Assembly (NCBI RefSeq): GCF_020731145.1
Contig: NZ_JAJFZN010000005.1
Span: 62,001 to 126,000, forward strand
Reading direction: 5' to 3'
DNA length: 64,000 nucleotides
Source: Sneathiella sp. HT1-7
GTDB taxonomy: Bacteria; Pseudomonadota; Alphaproteobacteria; Sneathiellales; Sneathiellaceae
The notes under the pieces were generated by a model that saw nothing but the letters and a program-made list of their open reading frames with translations, had not been told where the DNA came from and did no database searches. How positions within the stretch are numbered: the stretch's first letter is position 1; every line of letters begins with the position of its first letter. The translations under genes and the position numbers were made by a program. Positions 1 to 8,909 of the stretch are shown piece by piece.

Positions 1-356
1 GCGAGGGCGCCGATCGTTACCCCTATCACAATAGTTAGCAATGCGGCCGACGCGCCGATGGCGATTGTTATCCGCCCGCCATTGATAAGACCGGCCAGAA
101 TATCACGCCCGAGATAGTCCGTGCCCAGCAGATATTCCGATTCAAGCGGCGGGGTGAGCGGCATCCAGACCATTTCTGTTGGGGCAACTTGATAGACAAG
201 AGGTCCAACCAAAGAAAAGATCAGCACAATGGCAAGCAGGATCAGACCGGCGACGGCCGATTGGTTGCTGCTGAACATCTTCCATGTCTGGCGCGCGGGA
301 GATGCCGGTTTTTCCATCGGTTCCGTATTAAAATTATCAAGGGAGCTATCAATCAT
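1..356 (-). CDS. ABC transporter permease, DppC type (partial, cut by window edge)
   Basis: This is the N-terminal 118 residues of an inner-membrane permease of the dipeptide/oligopeptide/nickel ABC importer family; the remainder lies beyond position 1. Visible are a cytoplasmic leader, a first membrane helix (about residues 34-54), the family signature LGTDYLGRDILAGLINGGR before the second helix, and the start of that helix. The ATG (354-356) overlaps the TGA of the upstream permease gene as ATGA, so the two are translationally coupled. It pairs with the DppB-type permease and the binding protein at 1397-2995. The ATPase genes are presumably outside the window. The substrate cannot be read from the sequence. 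Confidence 0.9.
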   Translation of the reverse strand, partial: MIDSSLDNFNTEPMEKPASPARQTWKMFSSNQSAVAGLILLAIVLIFSLVGPLVYQVAPTEMVWMPLTPPLESEYLLGTDYLGRDILAGLINGGRITIAIGASAALLTIVIGVTIGAL

Positions 357-1321
357 TTTGCGCTAATCCTTGGGTCGATAATCCGGTAGGCAATATCAAC
401 GACGATATTGACGACCAGAACGAGCACTGCAGAGAAAAACAGAATCCCGAGCAGGGTGGGGGAATCCCGTCTCAAAATGGATTCGAACGCCAAAGTTCCC
501 AGGCCGGGCCAGGCAAATACAGTTTCCACCAAAACCGCACCGGAGATAACTTGTGCGAACTGAAGGCCTGCAAAAGTGACGACCGGCAAGACGGCGTTAC
601 GGAGGGCATGCTTATAGACAACAAGAAAGCGACTCAGCCCTTTTGCCCGCGCCGTCCGTATATAATCGGATTCCAAGACTTCCAGCATGCTGGCACGGGA
701 CAGACGACTGTAAAAGGCGAGATAGATGGAAGCAAGCGTCAGAGCAGGGAGAACGAGATGCCAGACGACATCAAGGATATAGGCAAAGTTACCTTCCGGT
801 TCATCCGCTGTGGCCATGCCAGCAATGGGGAAAATTGGGAGAGCGACGGAAAGCAGCAGAATCAGCATGATCCCGATCCAGAACACCGGCGCAGAAAACC
901 CTGCGAGCGATAATAAGGTAACAACATTGCTCAGCAAAGAGTTGCGCTTTTGGGCGGATGCGATGCCGAGCGCTGTTCCGACGAATAATGCAAATAGAAG
1001 GGCGGTGATGACGAGCAGAAGCGTGGCGCCTATGCGATCAAATATGAGTTCTGTTACGGGCTTGTCATAGTAAAAGCTATAACCAAGGTTGCCCTGCAGG
1101 ACATTCCCAAGGTAGGTGAAAAGCTGTACATGAAAGGGTTGATCAAGGCCGAAATCGGCGCGAAGCTCTGCGAGAAGTTCTGGTGTGGCGCCACCCATTT
1201 CTCCGGCAAGAACTTCAACCGGATCGCCGGGGGCAATATGGATCAATGTAAAATTAAGGACCAGTACCGCGAGTAGCAGTATGACTGCATTGCCTATTCT
1301 TTTGGACAATGATTTTACCAT
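353..1321 (-). CDS. ABC transporter permease, DppB type
   Basis: This 322-residue inner-membrane permease is of the normal DppB/OppB length. It has about six membrane helices (near 10-30, 98-122, 133-158, 185-206, 245-265 and 290-312). The BPD_transp_1 coupling loop around residues 220-246 contains the EAA-type segment YIRTARAKGLSR, which contacts the ATPases. The N-terminal hydrophobic segment ending in HIAPGDPVE is typical of the family. It follows the substrate-binding protein gene by 75 nt and overlaps the DppC-type gene by 4 nt, so it belongs to one leftward operon. The importer family handles peptides, opines, nickel or glutathione; which of these applies here is not determined. Confidence 0.93.
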   Translation of the reverse strand: MVKSLSKRIGNAVILLLAVLVLNFTLIHIAPGDPVEVLAGEMGGATPELLAELRADFGLDQPFHVQLFTYLGNVLQGNLGYSFYYDKPVTELIFDRIGATLLLVITALLFALFVGTALGIASAQKRNSLLSNVVTLLSLAGFSAPVFWIGIMLILLLSVALPIFPIAGMATADEPEGNFAYILDVVWHLVLPALTLASIYLAFYSRLSRASMLEVLESDYIRTARAKGLSRFLVVYKHALRNAVLPVVTFAGLQFAQVISGAVLVETVFAWPGLGTLAFESILRRDSPTLLGILFFSAVLVLVVNIVVDIAYRIIDPRISAK

Positions 1322-1396
1322 TTAATGCCTCATGCATACCGCGAATGGAGACCGGGGCGAGGGTCTCTGTATAGGCCGCCGCCCCGGATATTCGTT

Positions 1397-2995
1397 TTAG
1401 TCTTTCAGATACACGTCATGCCATGGCGCCAGCGGGCCGAAGACACTTGACGGAGGATTGCCGACCTTATCGGAATAGACGGTCGCGGTGAAATCCTGCG
1501 GCATATAGATAAAGACAAGATCTTCTACTGCTTTACGCTGAATTTCAGCATAGGTAGCTTTACGTTTGTCGAGGTCTGTTTCAACGGCGGCAGCATCGAG
1601 AAGCGCATCCATAGCCGGATCGCAATACCCTTGTGTATTTGACCAGATCACATTGCGGATATTGTCGCAATCGAAATGCCGGTGAACGCCGATGACGGGA
1701 TCCGGATAGTTGAAGGAACCATTCATTGTCGCCTGATAGTCAAAGCTGGAGATGCGTTTAACCCAGGTACCAAAGTCAGGTGCCTGACGGAGTTCAACTT
1801 TTATGCCAATCTTGCCGAGCTGAGACTGAATATATTCCCCCATCGGACCATGAGCTTGTTTCGCCCAGCTCGGAATATCGAGGGTGAAGGAAAAACGCTC
1901 GTCATTTGCGCCGACCGGGTATCCTGCTTCATCAAGCAGAGCCGCTGCTTTCTCGAGATCGGCTTCAAAACTCGGCACATCACCAGAATAGAACACGCTC
2001 CCCGTATGAAGTGGACCGGTGCCGGCATTGACACGGCCACCAAACAGAATTTTAGCGATAAAGGAGGTATCAATCGCATGTGCCAAAGCCTCGCGTACCT
2101 TGAGATCACTGAAAGGTTTGTCGCGAAGGTTCAGTTCCAGATAATGAATATAGCCAACCGCGCCATATCCCTCCGTTGTCACCGTAAGGCGACCCGTTTT
2201 TTCCAGGCGTCCGGCGTCAGTTGCGCGAATACCGGAAAATCCGACATAATCAATTTCACCCTTTTCCATCATAAGAACGCGTGTCAGGCTGTCTTTTACG
2301 ATTGAAAAAACCAGCTTGTCGAGGTAGGGGCGGCCTTCAATAAAGAAATCTTCATTCTTCACAAGAACCAGCCTTTCCGCAGGAGTGTTCTCTGCGACCT
2401 TGAAGGGGCCGGAACCAATAACATTCTCCATGTTGCGCGGATGCTTCTTAAGTTCTTGCCCGTCGCCATAAACATGTTTTGGAATGATAGGCAGTAACAA
2501 TGGCTCCATGGAAAGGAGCAAGCCCGGAATGGGAGCTGAGAGACGGAAGACAGCGGTGCTCGCGTCCGGTGTTTCAACGGCTTCAACATTGCTGAACATC
2601 GCCTTGCCGAAGGGGTGGTTGGCTTTCACTGTTTCCAGTGAAAAAGCAACATCTTCCGAGGTAATCGGCTGCCCATCGTGAAACTTCGCACCTTCGACCA
2701 GCTTGAAACTATAGGTCAGGTTATCGTCGGACACAGTCCAGCTTTCGGCAAGATAGGGTGTTGCCTTGTAATCTTCATCAATCAGGACAAGTCCGGCGAA
2801 AATCTGCGAACCGGGAACACCTGTCGCAGCGCCTGATTGCACTGCCGGGTTTAATGTACGGTAGCCGGTGGATGTTGTGTTCAGCGTGCCGCCTGCCTTC
2901 GGCTCAGCTGCGGAAATTGTTGTCGCGCTCAGCAAGGCAGTTATCGCCAAAGGCGCAATAATTGAAAGCTTACGCATTATTCTTGTATGAAACAT
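1397..2995 (-). CDS. ABC transporter substrate-binding protein, SBP_bac_5 family
   Basis: This is the periplasmic binding protein of a DppA/OppA-like importer, 532 residues, normal for the family. A signal peptide is evident: basic residues, a hydrophobic stretch (about 9-25) and a probable cleavage after SAA near residue 30. The mature part begins with AGGTLNT and carries the family features FKLVEGAKFHDGQPITSEDV and IGSGPF. Met7 is an alternative start and would give a more standard signal peptide. It is the first gene of the leftward operon and is divergent from the XRE-cupin regulator at 3124. An inverted repeat lies between them. The adjacent amidohydrolase and oxidase suggest an amide- or N-methyl-containing solute, which is inference. 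Confidence 0.93.
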   Translation of the reverse strand: MFHTRIMRKLSIIAPLAITALLSATTISAAEPKAGGTLNTTSTGYRTLNPAVQSGAATGVPGSQIFAGLVLIDEDYKATPYLAESWTVSDDNLTYSFKLVEGAKFHDGQPITSEDVAFSLETVKANHPFGKAMFSNVEAVETPDASTAVFRLSAPIPGLLLSMEPLLLPIIPKHVYGDGQELKKHPRNMENVIGSGPFKVAENTPAERLVLVKNEDFFIEGRPYLDKLVFSIVKDSLTRVLMMEKGEIDYVGFSGIRATDAGRLEKTGRLTVTTEGYGAVGYIHYLELNLRDKPFSDLKVREALAHAIDTSFIAKILFGGRVNAGTGPLHTGSVFYSGDVPSFEADLEKAAALLDEAGYPVGANDERFSFTLDIPSWAKQAHGPMGEYIQSQLGKIGIKVELRQAPDFGTWVKRISSFDYQATMNGSFNYPDPVIGVHRHFDCDNIRNVIWSNTQGYCDPAMDALLDAAAVETDLDKRKATYAEIQRKAVEDLVFIYMPQDFTATVYSDKVGNPPSSVFGPLAPWHDVYLKD

Positions 2996-3063
2996 ATCCA
3001 GATATTCTCCCCACTAAAAATCGAGATTGCTAATTTCTTCGAGATGAAAAGGGTTGCATCATA

Positions 3064-3091
3064 ACTGAAAAATTGCAACATTATTTTCAGT
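3064..3091. promoter_or_regulatory. Inverted repeat between divergent ABC operon and XRE-cupin gene; probable operator
   Basis: ACTGAAAA (3064-3071) and TTTTCAGT (3084-3091) are perfect 8-bp arms separated by 12 bp. A second overlapping pair, GTTGCA (3053-3058) and TGCAAC (3074-3079), is also present. Both lie in the 128-bp space between the starts of the two divergent transcription units. The natural reader would be the adjacent XRE-cupin protein, but this is inferred from position only. Confidence 0.5.
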
Positions 3092-3123
3092 AACACGAAA
3101 TTTGTTGTGAAAGTTTCCATATT

Positions 3124-3732
3124 ATGTCGGGTAAAGGTAATAAAATTTCAGCGCAGGGTGTGAGCCCTGAAGCGCAGGTTCCCGTTGGGCTGCAAATCCG
3201 TGAATTGCGCCGTGCGCGCGGGCTGACGTTAACGGATATGAAGGAAATTACAGGCCGCTCTGTTGGCAACCTCAGTGAAATGGAGCGTGGTGTCAGCCCC
3301 ATTACCATTGAGGCACTGGATATCATCGCCCGGGCGCTCGATGTGTCCATCAACTGGTTTTTCAGTGGAACCGCCGTTGCAGCGGCAGCGGAACGCGACG
3401 TTATTGTGCGCCGTTCTGCTCGTCGGGAGATTAACCTGAGTCAAGCCGGGACACGCGAAGAGTTATTGTCTCCCAACCTGAAGGGCCAACTGGAATTGAT
3501 CCTGACAACTTTCTCCCCCGGCGCCGGAACGGGAGAGGCGGGTCGCGCCCGCAAGGGTGAAGAAGGCGGCCTGGTGCTATCCGGAAAATTAGAGTTGAGC
3601 GTAAATGGAAACACGCATGTTCTGGAAGAAGGAGACAGTTTTCAGATGCGCGGCGTCGGCAAGCATTGGTGCCATAATCCGGGCGAGGTGGATACGGTCG
3701 TTGTTTGGGCGATCAGTCCGGCATCCTACTAA
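3124..3732 (+). CDS. XRE-family transcriptional regulator with C-terminal cupin domain
   Basis: A 202-residue regulator. An HTH_3 domain spans about residues 22-80 (LRRARGLTLTDMKEITG, then NLSEMERGVSPITIEALDIIARAL). A small cupin domain follows at about 120-195 (GKLELSVNGNTHVLEEGDSF, then HWCHNPG). HTH-cupin proteins such as PuuR and relatives sense small metabolites and usually control adjacent transport and catabolic genes. Here it lies between the divergent ABC importer and the amidohydrolase gene, 12 nt upstream of the latter. It probably controls both directions as well as itself. The ligand is unknown; cupin ligation by His/Glu is weakly conserved by eye. Confidence 0.9.
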   Translation: MSGKGNKISAQGVSPEAQVPVGLQIRELRRARGLTLTDMKEITGRSVGNLSEMERGVSPITIEALDIIARALDVSINWFFSGTAVAAAAERDVIVRRSARREINLSQAGTREELLSPNLKGQLELILTTFSPGAGTGEAGRARKGEEGGLVLSGKLELSVNGNTHVLEEGDSFQMRGVGKHWCHNPGEVDTVVVWAISPASY

Positions 3733-3744
3733 CCAGAACTGGGA

Positions 3745-5409
3745 ATGACAGGGAAAGATATGAGCGAAATAACCGTCTTTACCGCGCGGAAAATCCGCAC
3801 AATGAATCCGTCCATGCCAGAAGCGAGTGCGGTTGCCGTTCGTGACGGACAGATCATTGAGGTCGGAACATTGCAGACTATGAAGCCTTGGCTTGATGCG
3901 CATCCCCACCGCATTGACGAAAGTTTTGTAGATCATGTCCTGATGCCGGGGTTTATTGACCCGCATCTTCATCCGTCGCTTGGCGCGGTCCTTTTGTCCT
4001 GCCATTTCATTACGGCCATGGAATGGAAGCTACCGGACCGGACTTGCGCGCCGGTTCGCAGTCACGAGGCCTATCTTGCAAGGCTTAAGGAAATTGACGA
4101 AGGCATTGAGGATCCGGCAGAACCGTTGATTACTTGGGGATATCATAAAATTTGGCATGGTGCGGTAGATCGTGAGGCGATTAATGCGGTCTCCTCAACA
4201 CGCCCCATCTTTGTCTGGCAGCGGTCCTTTCATGAAATTATTGCCAATGATGCGGCAATCGATTGGATGGGGCTAGACCGCGCAGAACTTGAGCGTCATC
4301 CTCAGATTGAACTCGACTCCGGGCGCTTTTTTGAAACGGGACTCTCCATCGCGGTGAAGGCCATGAACCTGTATTTGTTTGAGCCGGATCGGTTTAAGAA
4401 CGGGTTGGAGCTGGTCAAGAAAGCCGTTCATTATGGTGGCCACACGACAATCGGGGAGATGGCCTATCCGCTTCTTGATGATTCGGCGGAGTGGAATTTC
4501 TTAGGTGAGGCGATTGAAAGGGACGATGTGCCCTTCCGCATGCAGATCATTCCACGTGGCGCTCTACGCGGTGTTTGGGATGGCGAGATCGAGGATGAGG
4601 TTGCACGTGTAGAAAGCTATGCGTCTCGTGGAAGTCATCGTCTGATCTTTGGTAATGGTGTAAAGCTCTTCACTGATGGTGGCTTCTTTGCAGAGCTGAT
4701 GCAGATGCAGGAACCGGGTTTTATCGATGGTCATCATGGTGAATGGCTTATGGCGCCGGAGATGTTTGAGGCGCTTGCGCGTGCTTTCTGGAATGCCGGA
4801 AAACGTATTCATGTACATTGTACTGGCGATTTGGGGGTGGAACTTGCGCTCGATACGCTGGAAATGCTGCAGTTTGAGCGGCCGCGGGTAAATCACCGCT
4901 TTACGATTGAGCATTTTGGCGTCTCCACACCGGAGCAGGTTCGGCGGATTGCGGACCTCGGCGCGTTGGTATCGGCGAATGTCTATTATGTTCATGAACT
5001 GGGGGAGGCGTACTGGCAGCATTCGATCGGCTATGAACGGGCCTCCCAGATGGCGCGGCTTGGTACCCTTGCCCGTCATAATGTGACCACCGCGCTTCAT
5101 TCCGATTTCACCATGGCACCGGCCTTGCCGCTTAATTCCGCCTGGGTTGCCGTGAACCGTATTGCCGAATCCGGAGCCGTGATCGGCCCGGAAGAACGGA
5201 TAGACCTTGATGCGGCTATGCGGGCAATCACCATTGATGCCGCCTATGTGATCGGTATGGAACATGAGGTTGGGTCCATTCGCGCAGGCAAGAAAGCCGA
5301 TTTCACGGTCCTTGAGGCCGATCCATGGGAAACGCCGGTCGAAAATCTGAAGGATATTCCGATTTGGGGCACCGTTTTTGAGGGCCAGCCCTTTCCGATC
5401 GCCAAATGA
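3745..5409 (+). CDS. Amidohydrolase family protein, YtcJ type
   Basis: A 554-residue metal-dependent hydrolase of the YtcJ/N-substituted-formamide-deformylase branch (amidohydro_3). Metal-binding features are seen in order: HLH (His74, His76) in FIDPHLHPSLG, a conserved GNGVKLFTDGGF segment, HVHCTGD, IEHFG and HSDFTMAP. The C-terminal AGKKADFTVLEADPWE is the usual composite-domain ending. Enzymes of this branch cleave amide or formamide bonds in the cytoplasm; the substrate is not predictable. Met6 is a second possible start, with GGAAA just ahead of it. The stop overlaps the start of the COG0523 GTPase (ATGA), suggesting that the two proteins work together. The following flavoprotein gene continues the same operon. 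Confidence 0.92.
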   Translation: MTGKDMSEITVFTARKIRTMNPSMPEASAVAVRDGQIIEVGTLQTMKPWLDAHPHRIDESFVDHVLMPGFIDPHLHPSLGAVLLSCHFITAMEWKLPDRTCAPVRSHEAYLARLKEIDEGIEDPAEPLITWGYHKIWHGAVDREAINAVSSTRPIFVWQRSFHEIIANDAAIDWMGLDRAELERHPQIELDSGRFFETGLSIAVKAMNLYLFEPDRFKNGLELVKKAVHYGGHTTIGEMAYPLLDDSAEWNFLGEAIERDDVPFRMQIIPRGALRGVWDGEIEDEVARVESYASRGSHRLIFGNGVKLFTDGGFFAELMQMQEPGFIDGHHGEWLMAPEMFEALARAFWNAGKRIHVHCTGDLGVELALDTLEMLQFERPRVNHRFTIEHFGVSTPEQVRRIADLGALVSANVYYVHELGEAYWQHSIGYERASQMARLGTLARHNVTTALHSDFTMAPALPLNSAWVAVNRIAESGAVIGPEERIDLDAAMRAITIDAAYVIGMEHEVGSIRAGKKADFTVLEADPWETPVENLKDIPIWGTVFEGQPFPIAK

Positions 5410-6356
5410 ACGGGCGTATTCCGATCATCCTGATATCGGGGTATCTTGGCGCGGGCAAGACCACGCTTATAAATCATCTGCTCGCGGCGGATCATGGTCG
5501 CCGGATTGCCGTTCTGGTCAATGATTTTGGGGCGATTAATATTGATGCTGCCCTGATAAGCGATCAGACAGAAAACACCATCAGCCTGACTAATGGCTGC
5601 GTTTGCTGTTCAATTACGGATGATTTGGGCACCGCATTGGATGCCCTAACCCTTCGGGAGGAACTCCCGGATCTAGTTGTTTTGGAAGCAAGCGGCGTGG
5701 CAGAGCCTTCCCGCCTTGCCCGACATGCCGGCAATTGGCCAGGCTTCGAACTCGATGCCATCATCACTTTGCTGGATGCCGAGACAGTACAGCTAAGGGC
5801 CGTAAATAAATTCGTTGGGCAGCTTGTGAAAAGCCAGATAGAGGCCGCCGATTTATTGGTCCTGACCAAGGCCGACCTTGTTTCAAATGAAACATGTGAG
5901 AAATTGGCCGGGTGGATAGAAACTCTGGCGCCGGGTGTTTCTGTCATCATGGCCGAGGCAGGCAAAGTTGCACCGGAATTGATTGTTGGTCTGCCTGCCC
6001 GATCAAATTTATCCCAGACTATGAAAGAAGAGCCGCATGAGGACAATTTTTCCACATCCCACTGGACACCTCCGGGCCCAATACGCAAGGATAACTTGAT
6101 CCGCAAGCTTGAGGAACTACCGTCATCGATCCATCGTGTAAAAGGTTTTTTTGTCGATGCGGACACAGGTGAGGCGGTTCTGCTGCAAAGAGTTGGATCC
6201 CGTTTTTCGTTTGAAGATGCGCCAACAAAAGCTGAGGTAGGTTTTGTGATGATTTCCGCCGGATCGCCGGATGAGTTGGAGAGAGGTATGAAAATCCTTT
6301 CAAGTATTGTGGATGTTTCTCCTCTCCACGGGCCGTCTGTCGTTCATTTCAATTAG
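5406..6356 (+). CDS. CobW/COG0523-family GTPase (putative metallochaperone)
   Basis: A 316-residue G3E-family P-loop GTPase. It has Walker A GYLGAGKTT (residues 12-20), the metal-binding CxCC motif GCVCC (Cys65, Cys67, Cys68), the base-recognition motif LTKAD, and a C-terminal CobW_C-like region (about 225-315) containing HRVKGFFVDADTG. Family members insert or store Zn, Co or Fe for partner enzymes (CobW, HypB-like, nitrile hydratase P47K, ZNG1). The ATGA overlap with the metal-dependent amidohydrolase makes that enzyme the likely client. I see no Zur-type site, but I did not search systematically. It is not enough to call a specific subgroup. Confidence 0.92.
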   Translation: MNGRIPIILISGYLGAGKTTLINHLLAADHGRRIAVLVNDFGAINIDAALISDQTENTISLTNGCVCCSITDDLGTALDALTLREELPDLVVLEASGVAEPSRLARHAGNWPGFELDAIITLLDAETVQLRAVNKFVGQLVKSQIEAADLLVLTKADLVSNETCEKLAGWIETLAPGVSVIMAEAGKVAPELIVGLPARSNLSQTMKEEPHEDNFSTSHWTPPGPIRKDNLIRKLEELPSSIHRVKGFFVDADTGEAVLLQRVGSRFSFEDAPTKAEVGFVMISAGSPDELERGMKILSSIVDVSPLHGPSVVHFN

Positions 6357-6385
6357 TAACCCTTCGTTATATCAAGGAATAGATC

Positions 6386-8836
6386 ATGAGTGAGTTGCCC
6401 AGCAAGGCCCGCGTTGTCATCATTGGCGGAGGCGTGATCGGATGCTCGGTTGCCTATCATCTAGCGAAACTTGGCTGGAAGGATGTAGTCCTTCTGGAGC
6501 GAAAGCAGCTCACGTCGGGAACCACCTGGCATGCGGCAGGGCTTATCGCGCAGCTCCGGGCTTCAAAGAATATGACGCGGTTGGCGAAGTACAGTCAGGA
6601 ACTTTACGGCACACTGGAGGCGGAGACTGGCGTGTCCACCGGTGTCCGCGAAACAGGGTCAATTACTGTTGCCCTCACGGACGAACGGAAGGAGGAGATT
6701 CTCCGACAGGCATCAATGGCACGTGCTTTTGATGTTGAGATCGAAGAAATCAGCGCGGCAGAGGTTAAGGCGCGGTACGACTACCTCAATCTCGATGGCA
6801 TAAAAGGGGCCGTCTGGCTTCCCCGCGATGGTCAGGGGGATCCGGGAAATATCGCGTTGGCCATGGCGAAGGGCGCACGCCAGCGGGGTGCGCAAATCTT
6901 TGAACGTGTGGCGGTGACGGATATCCGCCACGCCGGGCGACGGGTGACGGGCGTTGATTGGCAGCGGGAAGAGGGTGAAGCTGGGCATATCGAGGCCGAT
7001 ATGGTGGTGAACTGTGCTGGAATGTGGGCTCATCAGGTTGGCCGACTGGCCGGCGCCAATGTGCCCCTTCATGCATGCGAACATTTTTATATCGTCACTG
7101 AGAGCATAAAAGACCTCCCGCAGCTCCCCGTTCTTCGTGTGCCTGACGAATGTGCCTATTACAAGGAAGACGCAGGGAAAATCCTGCTTGGCGCGTTTGA
7201 GCCGGTTGCGAAGCCTTGGGGCATGAAAGGCATTCCGGAAAATTTCGAATTTGATCAGCTGCCGGATGACTTCGATCATTTTGAACCGATCCTGAGCGAT
7301 GCCGTCAATAGAATGCCGATCCTGGCGGAGGCGGGCATTCATACCTTCTTCAATGGACCAGAGAGCTTTACGCCCGACGATGCCTATCACCTTGGCCTCG
7401 CGCCGGAGCTGGATAATTTCTGGGTTGCGGCCGGGTTTAACTCCATCGGCATTCAGTCCGCAGGCGGCGCAGGCATGGCGCTCGCCCAATGGATGGAGGA
7501 TGGTATGAAGCCGTTTGATCTGGGGGATGTGGATATTGCCCGGATGCAGCCATTTCAGGGGAATCGCCATTATCTGTTTGAGCGGTCAAAGGAAACGCTC
7601 GGCCTTCTATATGCGGATCATTTCCCGTTCCGTCAAAAAGCAACGGCACGCGGTATTCGCCGCTCCCCCTTCCATCACGACATGCTTGAGCGCGGCGCGG
7701 TGATGGGGGAAGTCGCTGGGTGGGAGAGACCGAACTGGTTCGCCAATCCAGAGCAGGAGCGCAGCTATCAGTATAGCTGGAAACGCCAAAACTGGTTTGA
7801 AAATGCGGCGGCGGAACATAAGGCCATCCGAGAGAATGTCGGGATGTACGACATGACTTCTTTTGGCAAGATCCGTGTTGAGGGGCCGGATGCGGAAAAA
7901 TTCATGAACTATGTGGGCGGTGGGGATTACGCTGTTCCTAATGGCAAGATCGTCTACACACAGTTTTTGAATGAAAGAGGGGGGATTGAAGCAGACGTCA
8001 CAGTAACCCGACTCACGGAAACCGCCTATTTAGTGGTGACGCCGGCTGCAACCCGGCTTGCGGATCAACGCTGGCTGGAGCGTCATCGTGGTGACTTCAG
8101 GGTCGAGATCACTGATGTAACGGCGGGAGAAGCAATTCTGGCGGTGATGGGTCCGAATTCCCGCAGGTTACTTGAGCTGGTCAGCCCGAATGATTTTTCC
8201 AATGATCATAATCCTTTTGGAACAGCCCAGAATATAGAGATCGGAATGGGCCTCGCGCGTGTGCATCGTGTCACCTATGTCGGGGAACTTGGCTGGGAAG
8301 TCTACATTTCAACGGATATGGCGAGCCATGTATTCGAGACATTGATTGACGCCGGAGAAGAAATCGACCTGAAGCTCTGCGGAATGCATATGATGGATAG
8401 CTGCCGTATGGAAAAGGCGTTCCGTCACTTCGGACATGACATCACATCGGAAGATCATGTTATCGACGCCGGGCTTGGCTTTGCTGTGAAGGCGACCAAA
8501 CCTGATTTTATTGGCCGCGATGCAGTGCTTGCGCGCAAAGAAAGCGGCCCGCATAGCCGCCTAGTCCAGTTTCTTCTGAACGATCCTGAACCGCTCCTGT
8601 TCCATCACGAACCAATTATTCGCGACGGAGAAGTGGTTGGGTACCTTAGCTCAGGGAACTATGGACATACGCTTGGCGGTGCTGTCGGACTTGGGTATGT
8701 TCCGAGCAAAGGCGAAAAACCTGCCGATGTTCTCGCCTCGGACTATGAGATTGAGGTAGCTGGTCACCGTATAAAAGCGACGGCATCTTTGAAGCCAATG
8801 TATGATCCGACCTCAAAACGGGTGAAGGATATGTAG
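6386..8836 (+). CDS. FAD-dependent oxidoreductase with GcvT domain, dimethylglycine/sarcosine dehydrogenase-like
   Basis: An 816-residue two-part flavoprotein. The N-terminal DAO domain (1-370) has the Rossmann motif VIIGGGVIGCSVAYHLAKLG and TTWHAAGL. His49 in that motif aligns with the histidine that binds FAD covalently in dimethylglycine and sarcosine dehydrogenases. A short FAO_M segment follows, then GcvT aminomethyltransferase and GcvT_C domains (about 430-810), which in DMGDH pass the released one-carbon unit to tetrahydrofolate. It lies 29 nt after the COG0523 gene, in the same direction. The expected reaction is oxidative N-demethylation of a small methylated amine or amino acid; the precise substrate is inferred only from family. 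Confidence 0.9.
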   Translation: MSELPSKARVVIIGGGVIGCSVAYHLAKLGWKDVVLLERKQLTSGTTWHAAGLIAQLRASKNMTRLAKYSQELYGTLEAETGVSTGVRETGSITVALTDERKEEILRQASMARAFDVEIEEISAAEVKARYDYLNLDGIKGAVWLPRDGQGDPGNIALAMAKGARQRGAQIFERVAVTDIRHAGRRVTGVDWQREEGEAGHIEADMVVNCAGMWAHQVGRLAGANVPLHACEHFYIVTESIKDLPQLPVLRVPDECAYYKEDAGKILLGAFEPVAKPWGMKGIPENFEFDQLPDDFDHFEPILSDAVNRMPILAEAGIHTFFNGPESFTPDDAYHLGLAPELDNFWVAAGFNSIGIQSAGGAGMALAQWMEDGMKPFDLGDVDIARMQPFQGNRHYLFERSKETLGLLYADHFPFRQKATARGIRRSPFHHDMLERGAVMGEVAGWERPNWFANPEQERSYQYSWKRQNWFENAAAEHKAIRENVGMYDMTSFGKIRVEGPDAEKFMNYVGGGDYAVPNGKIVYTQFLNERGGIEADVTVTRLTETAYLVVTPAATRLADQRWLERHRGDFRVEITDVTAGEAILAVMGPNSRRLLELVSPNDFSNDHNPFGTAQNIEIGMGLARVHRVTYVGELGWEVYISTDMASHVFETLIDAGEEIDLKLCGMHMMDSCRMEKAFRHFGHDITSEDHVIDAGLGFAVKATKPDFIGRDAVLARKESGPHSRLVQFLLNDPEPLLFHHEPIIRDGEVVGYLSSGNYGHTLGGAVGLGYVPSKGEKPADVLASDYEIEVAGHRIKATASLKPMYDPTSKRVKDM

Positions 8837-8909
8837 GCTGTGTTATTCTCTATGATGTTTGGACCGATAAAAGTATATCCGAGGTCTTTTGATATTATGG
8901 GGAAATGAC

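Noticed and set aside
1676-2305. 209-codon plus-strand frame inside the binding-protein gene
   Set aside because: It is antisense to a clear SBP_bac_5 coding sequence and has no ribosome site.
4564-5265. 233-codon antisense frame inside the amidohydrolase gene
   Set aside because: It is antisense to the metal-site region of the amidohydrolase and shows no domain.
6713-7570. 285-codon antisense frame inside the DMGDH-like gene
   Set aside because: It is a shadow of a strongly coding frame with conserved motifs on the opposite strand; its own translation shows no domain.
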